64,000 bases of DNA from Welwitschia mirabilis (taxonomy: Eukaryota > Gnetophyta > Gnetopsida > Welwitschiales): NCBI GenBank assembly GCA_051453625.1, contig JBOZIK010000001.1, positions 103,987,564 through 104,051,563 of the forward strand. Direction: 5' to 3'. The notes under the pieces are model-generated. The model was not told where the DNA came from and ran no database searches. It worked only from the letters and a program-made list of their open reading frames with translations. The position numbers and the translations under genes are program-made. Positions 48,863 through 60,337 of this stretch are shown in pieces; the stretch's first letter is position 1; every line of letters starts with the position of its first letter.

Positions 48863-50054
48863 ATAAGACATGCAGTTCAGGCTTTGGCAGTACTACTACT
48901 GACTACTGAGAGCAACAAACAATACATCATTAGCAAGAATAAGAGGGCGGTAAGTAACCTTCAGTTGTTACGGATTTGTAGCTTCATTTTCCATTTCCTC
49001 AGGCTGTACCAATACCCGTCTATATGCATTTTCTTGCTATAACCTTCTCCAAGGTGTTGCAATCCCTGAATACGTGAATTCTGCTTTAAAAATTTTCCAA
49101 AGCCAGACAAAGAGACATGAGAGTCCTTGCCTGCCTCATGTGATTGCAACTGTGGCGCTGGTTAAGGGCAGAGAACTTGAAAGCTGAAAGCTATGTCAAG
49201 GAAGAAGTTTGCAGGTGCCCTCGAATTGCAGGAATGTTATAGAGCCTCAGAAAGATTCGTGGACTAAAAAGCTTGTTTACGTGGACGAAGTGGAATTTTA
49301 GCTCGATAATCATAGAGCTGGCACTGATACACGACATAAGAATATCCAAAAAGTAGTCATTTGGTTAAAGAAATAAGGACCGCTGTGCCCGAATGGAGAC
49401 GGGAAATATGATGAGAAGCACGTAGGTCCAAGCAACGGCCTTGTGTCAATCCTTTTGTAGGTCCCCAAATGTCTTTTCTGATGGTTAACGGACATCAAAC
49501 ATTTACTTATCTATTTGAACTGCGGGCGAGGGATTGAGACCGACACAGAAAATGGACTCAATGTGCCGATCATCAAAGCGCTGATTGATTAATATTCTTC
49601 TTTTCCGAAAAGGAAAAGAAACGTTTTAGATTTCAGAGAATCTTTCATACTCATGAATTCAGTTTCCTCCATCGGACCTAAGGCTCAAACACATGATTCA
49701 CAAGCTCTGATCAGCGAAAGTAAAGACAAAAGTCGAAAAAATTGAAAGACTGATAGTGTTTTATCAGGAAGGGGCCTTTCACAGCCTACCCCTTCAAACT
49801 GTTCTCTTTTGATCATCTCGAATCTGGTCCCATACCAGTTCATGAAAGAAGTAGATCGGTTTCTGGAGACACAGAGATGAATGACTTCAGTGCCCATGCC
49901 TGCACTGTTGCATAGCTTTTCTGCTGTCGATAGATTCCAATAATATTGGGCTCTCTAGGTCTGGAATCCGACATGGAAGATCATAAGTGAAAAAATCAGG
50001 TTTATTTACATAATCATTGTATTAATCTGCGTTCCTTTTCGTGTATCGGGTTAT

Positions 50055-50079
50055 GTGGGTTCAAATCCCACGAGAAAGG
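50055..50079 (+). pseudogene. tRNA 3'-end relic (T arm)
   Basis: GTGGG-TTCAAAT-CCCAC (50055-50071) is a perfect 5-bp stem with a canonical 7-base T loop, followed by a possible acceptor strand GAGAAAG. The matching 5' acceptor, D arm and anticodon arm are absent upstream, so it is not a working tRNA. The GTGGGTTCAAATCCCAC form is common in plant leucine tRNAs. Confidence 0.5.
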
Positions 50080-50653
50080 AAATCAGGAGAATCCTAATTG
50101 AAGTCTACTTGACATGAAACGCTGCAAAGCGCAAACATTAGGACCATGAAGAACACTCACAGAAGCATCACTGAAATTTCCTTTTGATGTGAAACACTAC
50201 AGAATATGTCAATATGCCTGCCAGATTCCAAGCCGCTTCCTTTGTCTTCATTATCTTGTTCAGACTGCAATACTCATTGGCCACGAGCTTGCGCTTCCAC
50301 TGGTACGATGTGGAGGGCGCTCACGTCCATTCATTGATTCTGTTTGTTTAAGATTAGATATTGGATTGTTTTCAAGCCAATGCCAGCAGGCATGTGAGTG
50401 AGAGAGCGCAACATGTGTTTTGGGGTTTTGTGTTGAATAGAATTTTTGTTTTTATATGTTGAAGAGAAGGCTGAAGCATCGCCTCATTAAGACTGGAGAG
50501 AGAAGCAACTAGTCTGAACCACAGAGATAAATTGGAATCTCAGAGCTCATCCTTCCTTAATAATCTTAAGATGTGTCCTTGCCTTTCAGGGCCTCTCTTC
50601 TGTTACAGTACCTTCTAGATTACTCCAGATCAACGGTTCACCGAGATTGGATT

Positions 50654-50697
50654 TTGCACATATGGTCTGTTTTTGTTGCACATATGGTCTGTTTTTG
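50654..50697 (+). repeat. Perfect 22-bp tandem duplication
   Basis: Two exact copies (50654-50675 and 50676-50697), each containing GCACATATGG. It lies in the upstream flank of the channel gene. Confidence 0.9.
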
Positions 50698-50900
50698 TAG
50701 AAAAGTTTTTATTTTTCATACTTAGAAATGATGCGACGTATTTTTCGGAGATTTAGGGACGACAAATTGACTGGAAAGAGGAAGCACAAGGCCACGTCGT
50801 GTCTCTCGCGCCACTTCAGACGCTCGTAAATCATGTCCAACGTAAGCAAGCGGATTTGCGTGTTTAGGGTAGGAAAGGTATGGAAAAACAATTATGCATT

Positions 50901-51439
50901 TATTTTCGGCTCTCTGCGCACTTTAATGGATGTGCATATGTATTTGAACTAACAGTAACTCTCCCATCAACTTTGGAAAAGAAACTTACATGTGAAGACC
51001 CAACCATCTTTTTACTTTTTATAAGTAAAATACGTATGTAGATTTTTTTTTAAACTTTAATTTATAGAAAATGTTATAGTACTTGTAAGGTTATTGGTTT
51101 GCTCGGTCACATGTGACACCTATTTGCTCAAGAATTTGCCACCAAGTATTCATGTCTTACATGTGATTCAACCCAAAACATTAAAGCTTGTATTTAGGTG
51201 CGTCTTAAATACATGAAGAGAGCTACAGGCCAACATACACATTGTATGACTAAGACCCACTACATTAAAGCTTACAACTTATAAACATGGGTGAACTACA
51301 CTATTCACTAGGCTCAATAATTTATTCATACACTATTCAATAGGCTTAGTAATTTATGATTTGAATTTTAAAATTTAAACCTTAATTTTCATAAATATGA
51401 TTATTTATTAATATTAGAGGAATGTTAACAAAATTTAAT
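50901..51439. other. AT-rich flank, nothing recognised
   Basis: Composition falls back to the AT-rich level of the rest of the window. No gene or repeat boundary is seen. Confidence 0.45.
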
Positions 51440-51615
51440 AACCAAACGTCCTCTAGAAGTATAACCACCACAATTACCTAAGTAAATGATTTAATTATAC
51501 CTAGGACCTCACAATATATCATGTAAGACATTCAAAGGTTTGAACCCACAACTTTTAGATGGATGATAAATTTACCAATAATAAGACTACAACCCATTAG
51601 GTTACTTACGTATAT
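51440..51615 (-). repeat. SINE-like copy 3 (best preserved)
   Basis: On the minus strand: TGGGTTGTAGTCTTATTATT with GGTAAATTTATCATCC (A-box region), TTGTGGGTTCAAACC (B box, 51547-51537), then TAATTAAATCATTTACTTAG and GTGGTTATACTTCTAGAGG. The head looks like a tRNA with GGTTCRAACC at the right distance from the start. Five other copies share these blocks. Confidence 0.6.
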
Positions 51616-53264
51616 TATTGCTTATAAACACTTGCAAACCGATACTCCAAACCTTATCGTATAAAGTCTTACTAAGACTTGTAACTTGTTTACCAAGAAG
51701 GTGCGTTTGTTACTAAGATGCTCCTAAATTTAATTTCTAAAATGATCTTACTTGTTAAAATTCATAATAGTTAAGCAATATAACTAAATCATGGTTAAAT
51801 ATGAAATTAAAGAAGTCATTGCTATAATATACTTTATTTTTCTAACCTAGTGAAACATGTAGTCTTCTGTCTAAATGTCATGGAATGCCAAATTTTAAGC
51901 TTTCAACTTGTTCTTAAATTCTCAAATTTAAGTAACTTTCTGAAGAATTTTTCCATGGAACTAAGACATTCTTGCCATAAAACAATTAAGTTTTCTTAGC
52001 AATTCTTCATATCCCTAGCTAAGGCCACTATAGTATAATTCAATTGTATTACTTTTTACATTCTTACTAGATTGCTTTAAAAACACCTTATGAAGTTGCT
52101 TGGATCCTTATGACAAAAGTTTGAGAACATTATTCTTATAATCAAATGCTCATATAATTATTAGTTAAGAAAATATAATGTTTGTGGCAAAAGTCTTAAC
52201 ATCAAGCTTGAGTTGTTAGTTATAGACCAACACAATTGCTTTGAGTCTATTTATATGATGTGAATCGTAGATTTTTAAAAAGAATATTGAATTCTAATAA
52301 AATGGTGGATATATGAGGGATGTATTAAAGAATGGGATTGTTAGAAATGCTAATGCACTTACGTGATTTCAAAAATAAAACAAATTGAATATCTTTGAAA
52401 ATCTTTGTTAACTTTTTTGGAATGTTGTCAAAATTTAGTGCAGATGTAAATTTTTCCTACAAAGGACATTAGTGTGTCCTCCATGAAACCTTCAAATCTA
52501 GATGTATGCTCTGTGTTAGAGGTTTGATAATCCTTATTTGTTTGGATTGGAAATCATCATTTTCTAGAAACTTTGAGTTGACTAAATGACTTGTTAAAAA
52601 GCATTATGTGTATTATCCATAAACACTATCAAATCAAGTAGTAGGCATCCTTGGACTTGTTAAGCCACATTAATTTAGAAATTTTAATGACTATTAGGTA
52701 TTATTTCAAGGCTATTGAAATGACATTTGTTTTTCTATTTTCTTGGACAAATAAGCATTGAAGAGTTAACTTTAACATAAACTTGAAAAGTGGTCATCTT
52801 CTTGGCATGTAACTAATGCATGCAAGAAGATTAATATTGTTAAGCAAAACAAGAGCAAAACATGATATTTAGGTGTTTTAGAATTCTTGCCTATTATTTG
52901 CTTTCATTAAATTAAATAAAATTATGTAAATAATGATGAGAAATGACCTTCAACTTCATAACTATCAGCTAGTCATGCATAGGATTGTAACATATCTAGA
53001 AGCTAGCAAAATTGAATCTTATATTATGGTCATCCAAGTCCATTATAATCTCAACATTAATTTATGCCTAACAACTATTATGATCTCCATGTTAGACTAA
53101 TGTGCTATAAAAGTAACATTAAGTTAATATGAATACCCTCATGTTGTTTGCATAAGTAGTTTTATTCATGATGTATGTTCTTCTTCTTAGTCTCTAAACA
53201 TCATTTTGTAGGTTAACAGGTTAATAAAACATTGATCATTAATCATTAATCTTCATGAATTACT
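51616..53264. other. AT-rich DNA, nothing recognised
   Basis: No coding motif, LTR border or RNA gene was found. Confidence 0.45.
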
Positions 53265-53540
53265 AATGGAGTAGCAGTTTAACTAATGCAATACTCATCC
53301 TTTACTCATAAGGTTTCACTCAACAGGTTATGAGTTTAAACCTCTGAATGTCGCAGATGAATTCCATAAGACTTCAGGCATAATTAAATTCTTTGTTTGG
53401 CTAATTTGGTGGATATATTCTTTAGGGAATTTATGGTCAATAAAAGTTTTAGATCATGGTGGTTATACTTCTAAGGGATTGTACAATCAATGAAAGTTTC
53501 AAGTTTGACACCTCCATTAGCTTTCATGAGTCTTAAAGGA
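53265..53540 (+). repeat. SINE-like copy 4
   Basis: CATCCTTTACTCATAAGG, B-box-like GAGTTTAAACC (53332-53342), then CCTCTGAATGTCG, TAATTAAATTCTTTG and GGTGGTTATACTTCTAAGGG. It is longer than the other copies because the tail block is present twice (near 53410 and 53458). Confidence 0.5.
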
Positions 53541-53734
53541 CCTATTCAAATAAATGAATGACCATCTTCTTAACAAATAAAAAAAAAAATTATCACATTA
53601 ATAACACCTTGTATTTCATTATTTTCATAAATGGAAGGTTTTTAAAAATCTAGAATAAACTATCATAAAATAAATGAATGGAAAAAATAGTTTTTTTTTT
53701 GGGTGTGTTGTCTATCTTGAAACTCTTCGTGGCC

Positions 53735-53830
53735 TTACCTCCCCCTTAGGATTATAACCCATATAATTACCTAAAAAAATGATTTAATTGTGTCAATGAC
53801 TTGCTTAAGGTACTAGTTAATATATATGAA
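53735..53830 (-). repeat. SINE-like copy 5 (fragment)
   Basis: Minus-strand wording AATCATTTTTTTAGGTAATT and GGTTATAATCC matches the tail block of copy 3. The B box is missing. Confidence 0.35.
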
Positions 53831-55029
53831 TTGTGTGAGTGTTTATAAGGCATACTTTTTGTTAAGATATAGATAATTTCTTAGATGAGGGAAAAGTGAA
53901 ATGTCAAACCCTAAAAAAATTATTTCATTAAGAGGTATCATGTCACCAAATGAACTACAAATGAATAAATCCATTAGCACACAATAAAATGCTCCAAGAA
54001 TAGTAATGTACAAAGACCAAATATAAAAATAAGGAAGGGGAAGACTCAAATTATGGTTATAAGTAAGTGTATCAACTACTCCCCCTTTAAGTGTAGTTTT
54101 ATTCATCAAGTTGAAAAGCTACATTTTATGAGATTTCATATTTAATCATCATAGTCACATGAAATTATGCTTAACATGCCAAAAAATAACTCTATAATAA
54201 AGCTTCTAAATATTGTGTATTACTAAACATTAAAGATAGATCCAAATGAGCAAAAGGAAATTTGTAAGCTTGGGATTATTTCCAAAGGTAATATGCATAA
54301 TGATTGGATGCAAATTACCAATAAAAGTAGAAGTCTAATTCCATGCATTTTGAGCAACTCTACAACGAAAGAAAGCATGCTCAAAAAAATCCTCAGAATT
54401 ATATAAGGAACATTTTAAAGAAGCAAATCCTAAATGCTATAAATGAGTATTCATGGTTAATCCTTGATAAATCTTACATCATTAAAAAATCAAAATCTTT
54501 AGGAACATTAGACATTTCTAAATATTTTTAATTTTTTACTTCTTAAAAGCTAAGAGCTACTCAAATATTTCATGTTTTATTTAACTGCTCATGACTCTTT
54601 CTATTTCTAATATCATAAATGAAATTTTTCATTGAAGGGAAAAACAAGTCTTTCATTTGTCGAAAAGATATTTAAGTGCACTTCCTATGAATTATTATCG
54701 ATCTCAAAGAATTAATCCAATTGTTTTCTAAGATTATAGAAAGTTCTTTTTTGAGCATTATTAAGATCATAAAGATTAGTGCTTTTCTGCAAGTTAACCA
54801 TTTTCTATGGAAGTGAGGATGAGAGACCATAAAACATCTAATTTGCTCAAAGTCAAACATAATCTAGATTAACAAATAGTGCTCACTCCAATAATTTTTT
54901 AAAAGAAAAAATTAAAGGATTAAAATTAAAAACATAAAGATATTTTTATTATGAACTTATAATTTTATTACTAGGTTAGGAGATAAACCTTCCTATTAGC
55001 AAAGAATTAAACTTAAAGCTTGAAATAAC
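53831..55029. other. AT-rich DNA, nothing recognised
   Basis: Short minus-strand (53843-54109, 54672-54860) and plus-strand (54343-54531) open frames show no domain. No repeat border was identified. Confidence 0.4.
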
Positions 55030-55185
55030 TATACTTCCTTAAAAGTACAAACACCACAATCACTCAAATAGATGATGTAATTCTGTTCAAGACCTCATAG
55101 TATGCTAAGTAGCATTCAAAGATTCAAATTCATAAAATAAAGATAAAGGTCTTACCAATTGGCTACCACCTCACTAGCAATAAAC
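55030..55185 (-). repeat. SINE-like copy 6
   Basis: Minus-strand AATTTGAATCTTTGAATGC (decayed B box, 55131-55113), AGGTCTTGAACAGAATTAC, ATCATCTATTTGAGTGATTG and GTGGTGTTTGTAC follow the same order as copy 3. Confidence 0.4.
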
Positions 55186-55342
55186 CCCATATGAAGAATT
55201 TAGTTAATTACTATAATCAACTAAGTCAAACATCTTAAATTTTAAGTAAGATATGATTCATTTAAGAAACTACATGAGGTAAGATATAAAACATTCAAAT
55301 AGATGACAAAAACCAAACAAACAAATAGATAAATTGAATTCA

Positions 55343-55442
55343 NNNNNNNNNNNNNNNNNNNNNNNNNNNNNNNNNNNNNNNNNNNNNNNNNNNNNNNNNN
55401 NNNNNNNNNNNNNNNNNNNNNNNNNNNNNNNNNNNNNNNNNN
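55343..55442. other. Assembly gap (100 N) with duplicated flanks
   Basis: TAGATAAATTGAATTCA ends the left flank (55326-55342) and begins the right flank (55443-55459), 17 identical bases. The round length of 100 is a placeholder, and the contigs probably overlap. Confidence 0.95.
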
Positions 55443-55509
55443 TAGATAAATTGAATTCATTATTCTAATATCAATAAGTATAGCATAGCACATTCTTAAA
55501 ATATAAAGG

Positions 55510-56451
55510 TGTTGCAGTGCATATTTGTGCAAACAATTACGCTCAAAAACATCCTGCCATTAACAAATAAAATAGATATTTTGCATAATACAACATACTA
55601 ATATAGACAAGAGTGGACCCAAATTTTATAATCTGTCAAAGGCCCAAGCTATAAGAAAGAGAATTGATTTCAGAAGGAAACACTTATGTATTCTAGTAAC
55701 AGAAATAAATTGCAATGCAGAAAATCATAATACAACACACTTATGCAAAGTTAATCTAAGAAAGAAAAAGAATCATGCATCTAAACTAACAATGCTCAAC
55801 CTTGATAAAGGTTGTCCTCATAACCTATATCACTCAAGAAATTATCACTAAATCAGAATAAATATAAACTATGAGGGATAAGTAACAACAAGCATAGAAA
55901 CTTAAAAAAAAAAGGTTCTTTGTATTAATCTCGAACTATATCCATGTTACAAAGAAGTCACACCTCAATGGAGGAATCATAGTCCAACACCAAGAAAGAT
56001 GTCTCTCTGCAACTATCGAGAATGGATCTTTGGCCCTTTGGTCTCCTGTTATGAGAATTTTCGGTGTAAGCGAATACCAGACAAAGTTGAAGGCGAAATC
56101 AGTACTTATTGACAAATATACACACAAATAACGAAATAAACAAACAGGCCTAGTCACAACCCTAATAGCCATGCAAGAGATACATAGATACATGGCAAAA
56201 GTTGGGTGAATGTTCAGTGGAGCATTATCACAGATGTCGTCTTGTTGGTTATCCAAATGATACAGGAGACGATGTACCTCATAAATAATCCATGTTATCT
56301 GCCAAGTTAATCATAGTTAGCATCTTAGTTGGCTTCAACTGTTCTATCATCCATATGATCATTCAGACAGTGAGGTAGATGATAGGCTTTATAAGTATTC
56401 ATCTAATGCATTAGCCTTAATGTTTGCATAGAGTTTATTTCAAAATAGGAA
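55510..56451 (-). repeat. LTR copy 1 of the 55-63 kb gypsy-like family
   Basis: It starts on the plus strand with TGTTGCAGTGCATATTTG, as LTR copy 2 does at 57476. It aligns with copies 2 and 3 through AATAAATTGCAA, CATAACCTATATCACT and CATGTTACAAAG. It is cut on the right by a gap. Degenerate ATCATCTGGATGAT-type words lie at 56240-56400. Confidence 0.75.
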
Positions 56452-56551
56452 NNNNNNNNNNNNNNNNNNNNNNNNNNNNNNNNNNNNNNNNNNNNNNNNN
56501 NNNNNNNNNNNNNNNNNNNNNNNNNNNNNNNNNNNNNNNNNNNNNNNNNNN
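56452..56551. other. Assembly gap (100 N)
   Basis: Placeholder-length gap between LTR copy 1 and interior piece A. Confidence 0.99.
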
Positions 56552-56569
56552 TTAAAAAGTGAGGATAAG

Positions 56570-56830
56570 TTATTTTATATTAGCAATGTATTGCAAAGGA
56601 TCTTCATCAGGTTCTCTACTAAAGGTAGAATAAGCATTTAGATAATGAAGTTCTACATCATCACTAGGAGGTAAGTCAAAAGGAGTTTGGATTTTACATT
56701 TCTTCTTTGCTATGAAATCTCTAAGAGTAACAGTTGCATTACTATGAGCAGGAGTGATAGTAGGGGTTTCAATGATAAGGGTTGAATTTGATAACATAGG
56801 TTGCTTAAGATTTTGGGATGAAGTAGACAT
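56570..56830 (-). pseudogene. Gag-like N-terminal fragment
   Basis: An 86-codon frame starting at ATG 56830, about 625 nt after the PBS. It is Ser/Thr/Pro-rich at first and ends SREPDEDPLQYIANIK before the gap. Its position suits the start of gag in a Tat-like gypsy element. I do not recognise a specific domain. Confidence 0.4.
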
Positions 56831-57454
56831 GATAGTAAAATAAGACTCTGTAGAAATACAAGTAGAAATTAAAGGAATTTCAAAATCTTGTATACCTTAA
56901 TTATTTTTATCCATTTTAGTTTGTAGATTTATTAAATCTTCTTTAATATTTTTAGTAATTAATAGTCACTCTCTCTAGTATTTTTCTTTCTTACTAGACT
57001 TTATCATTCATGCTCAGTCTTAGATGTACAAAGTATCATCCCTGTAGTTATCCAGATGATATCCTAGATGATAGAGAACACAAAAACCACAAAAAAGAAA
57101 AAAGTAGAAAATAAAAACAAAAAATTAAATCTGATAGAAAACTTAGAAAATAGACTGTTATCCACCTCAATCATTTAGACGACCAAGGAAACAATGGAAA
57201 AAATCCTAAAAATTTTTAGATAAAAAACTCATGGAACAGAGTCTGTTATCACTGCACATCATCAATGTGATAAAATGGACGACTGATTTTTATTGAAGAA
57301 TAGAAAAGAAATTTTTGTTTGAAAAATAGAAAACTGACTCTATAAAAAAATGAAAACTTACACTAGTGTAGATACTAATACATCACTATTGTTGCAAGCA
57401 TCCAAATCAAAATACTCATCAAAGTAATGATAACTCTCGAAATCTAAGCAACCT

Positions 57455-57472
57455 TCCTAGGTAATGGCACCA
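57455..57472 (-). promoter_or_regulatory. Decayed primer binding site (tRNA-Asp type)
   Basis: Minus-strand TGGTGCCATTACCTAGGA lies three bases after the end of LTR copy 2 (...GCAACA). It differs from the common gypsy PBS TGGCGCCGTTGCCGGGGA mainly by C-to-T and G-to-A changes, so a Tat/Athila-like gypsy assignment is likely. Confidence 0.65.
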
Positions 57473-57475
57473 AGA

Positions 57476-58682
57476 TGTTGCAGTGCATATTTATGCAACA
57501 TTTATGTCCTGAGTAGAATCCTATTAATCACAAATAATAATGCACAAATACAACACAGTAGTATAAATGGGAGTTGATCCAAATGTCATAATCCATTGAA
57601 GGCCAAAGTAGAAAATAAGAGAGTTTTTTTTTTTAAATAAATACTTATATCCTAATCTATAGAAATAATTTGCAATTCCTGAAAGTAAAATAAAACACAC
57701 TCATGCAAAGCTAATCTAGGAAAATGTAGCAACAATGTAAGTACAACTTTGATAAAGTTTACGCTCATAACCTATATCACTAGATAAACTATCACTGGAT
57801 TAGAAGCAACATAAGCTATAAGGGTGAGAAATAATCATACATTAAAATCATAAAAGAAAATGTTTTTATATTAAGAATTGAACCACATCCATGTTACAGA
57901 GTAGCTACATCTTAATGGAGGACACATTTCCCAACACCAAGGAGACATCTCTCTAGAACTACAAAATGGATCTTTGGTTCTTTAATCTTCTATCATGAGA
58001 ATTTCATGTGCAAACAAAGACAAGCAAGAGTCAAGGGTAAGATCTCTATTTATTAACTCAGACACATAACAATAAAAATAGAAAAATGAATCTAATACAC
58101 TTCAGCTACCAAGTAGATTTTAATTAGCCTCTAATTGATATGGTTGTCTATACATTCATCCAGAGGATAAGGTCAATGATGGACTTTGATAATTCTTTAA
58201 TTGTTATATTAGTCTCAATGTTTACAAAAAGTTATCTGTATTCATATTTGTTAAAAATACTGTAAATTATTATAGAGATTGCATATTTCTATCCTTTTTA
58301 TCCTAGCTTTCCAATATCATCAAAATCAAGCATTTATCTATCTATTTACCTATAAAACAACTTAAAATAACTTATCAAATATGCATAAGTTAGTAGTGCA
58401 TTATAGCCTTTAACTTAGTCTTATCAGTCCCTAATAAAACCAGAAGATAAACCACATTTGTGAGCTAACTTATTGGACAATAAAACAACTAGGATACATG
58501 AGGAAATTATCTCAAAAAGATTTGCAGAAATCTCTGAGATATAAAAGTGAATTTTTAAAAAATCAAAAACACTGAATAAAACACTTGCATAAGCTTAGCA
58601 GTTGGTCATGTGAGTTATCGTCTGGATGATAGAGGGGACGACAGGCTCAAAAAATGATCTTAGAAAATAGGAACCTGTAACA
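57476..58682 (-). repeat. LTR copy 2 (complete, 1,207 bp)
   Basis: On the minus strand it runs from TGTTACAGGTTCC (58682) to ...ATGCACTGCAACA (57476), with TG...CA ends. It is bounded by a PBS on one side and a 3' interior on the other, so it serves both neighbours. It carries ATCGTCTGGATGAT and GACGAC words at 58615-58655. Confidence 0.8.
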
Positions 58683-60337
58683 GATTTTTTTCAATAAATA
58701 ATTAATTAATGCATTTATAATTAAAAGCCTCCCACTAAAATGTATAGTATAACTAAAAAGATCACCCAGGTATAATCAATCCTCATCATAACATGTGAAA
58801 AAGAAAGATAAGTATGAAAATTAAATAAAAAGTAATAAATCATACTGAGTTTAAAAATGATATGTATGTATATAACAATGAATTTCATTACAAAAATAAA
58901 TAGAAGGGGGGATATAAAGTATGATAAAATCACTCCCCTCATTGTCACATAATGAACTTTGTCTAGGTAGTTGGCCCAAGTACAAGGGAAGAAAAAGGAG
59001 GACGCTTAGGATCAGCAAGGAAACGGAGGTCCAAAGATGTGGAAATGGAATAAATCATTTTATCTCCCTGAATACGAACAACCTATAGAATTTCTATCAT
59101 AACACTATACTATATAAAGACAACACGTTGGCACACATTAACAATCTGGTCCTCAGAGTGTTAGACTCTTCTGTTAATTGTCAGGATCTCCTTCTCTAAT
59201 ATCTGAGTCTTCTAATCTAGGGCTTTAATCCTCTGGTCTAAATTCTAGATAACACGATCCATGAAACCTCTAATGGTCTTGGTGGTCTCTACCAGAATAA
59301 CCTGTATCTGCTTAAGTATAGCTCTAATCATATGTTTTTGTACCTGAGGTCACTCAACCTCTCCTAGAACCTGGATGCTCATGTCTTACAATAGCAAGTC
59401 GAAGTCTGGATATGAGAAAGGTGTTGCTCTCCCATAAACTCTGGTATCACGAATTGTCTAAATAAAGCTGAGAGGAGGTATGGATAACTTAGAGTCTATA
59501 ACTATCATACCTCTACCATCGACCTGAGTATCCTCTAGACAAAAGTTGATGAATCCATCTGTTCTTCCTTCTTGAACACTATCATAATCTATAGATGCGT
59601 GACCATAGCATGATTATCATGGAATGATGGACTGATGTTGTGGATTAGCCCTCTATAAAGTACCGTATATGCTAGGGTCAAGTGGGTGATAAGAACTTCC
59701 CATCTATCTGTCATTAAATCAGCTGGGATGTCTAATGCAGCGTCATATACATGGTGCTTCTCAGTCCTTTCGATTGAATAAATATGTAAACTCCCAAGCC
59801 CACTTAGATCTATAACTACTGCGATGTGGGATGGAAGTATAGCAATCTCGTAGTCCCGAATATAGGCTATGATCATGTCAACCAAGTGACCACAAGAATC
59901 CAGATGATGCTCTATATGCATGATATCATAAAACTATGGTGTCTTTAATACATAATATGTTTCATGCACATCCGTAATCCATTAAAGCTAGAGATTTGAG
60001 AGCATTTGATCAATCTCAAGCTCTATCCAGCTCATGAAGTCTCTAAAATATTACTTGACATGGATGGTAACTATTTTTATTGTAAATAAACGTCTGTGTC
60101 AAGGAAGAGGATGTACAAGCTCTACACGCTCAACCTCTGGAGGTACTAAAGAGCTCGTCTCCTACTTTATAGCCTCGTCCTTAGCCTCAGACTATCTAGC
60201 TCTATGAATACAGGGCCTACTAAGTAAAAAGTATGCAAAAATATTATGCATGATCAGATATACATGTCAAATATATCACATGCATATGCAATAACAACCC
60301 ATAAAATCAATGAAAAAATAGGGAAAATGATGAAAAT
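58683..60337 (-). pseudogene. Interior piece B with plant-transposon-type ORF remnant
   Basis: Aligns with B' (61707-63606). The best frame is 59921-59589 (110 codons), with HIEHHLDSCGHLVDMIIAYI, LGSLHIY, LTLAYTVLYRGLIHNISPSF and HDNHAMVTHL. Further left, after stops, TLSYPYLLSALFRQF follows. This is similar in layout to the ORF at 12945-14069, so the same loosely defined plant transposon protein family is likely. Near the LTR a repeated hydrophobic frame (58948-58721) also occurs in B' (61902-61714). Confidence 0.5.

Larger units (their letters stand above)
48708..50900. other. Higher-GC 5' flank of the channel gene
   Basis: Base composition stays close to that of the gene until about 50.9 kb and then drops sharply. 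Open frames here (48961-49149, 49685-49897 and 49310-49498 on the minus strand; 50189-50401 on the plus strand) show no domain or splice links to the channel. Likely promoter, leader and low-repeat intergenic DNA. Confidence 0.5.

Noticed and set aside
48961-49149. Minus-strand 62-codon frame as a first exon of the channel gene
   Set aside because: The exon at 48683-48427 starts with ATG, has an upstream in-frame stop, and already gives a complete N-terminus. The 62-codon frame ends in its own stop and resembles no channel N-terminus.
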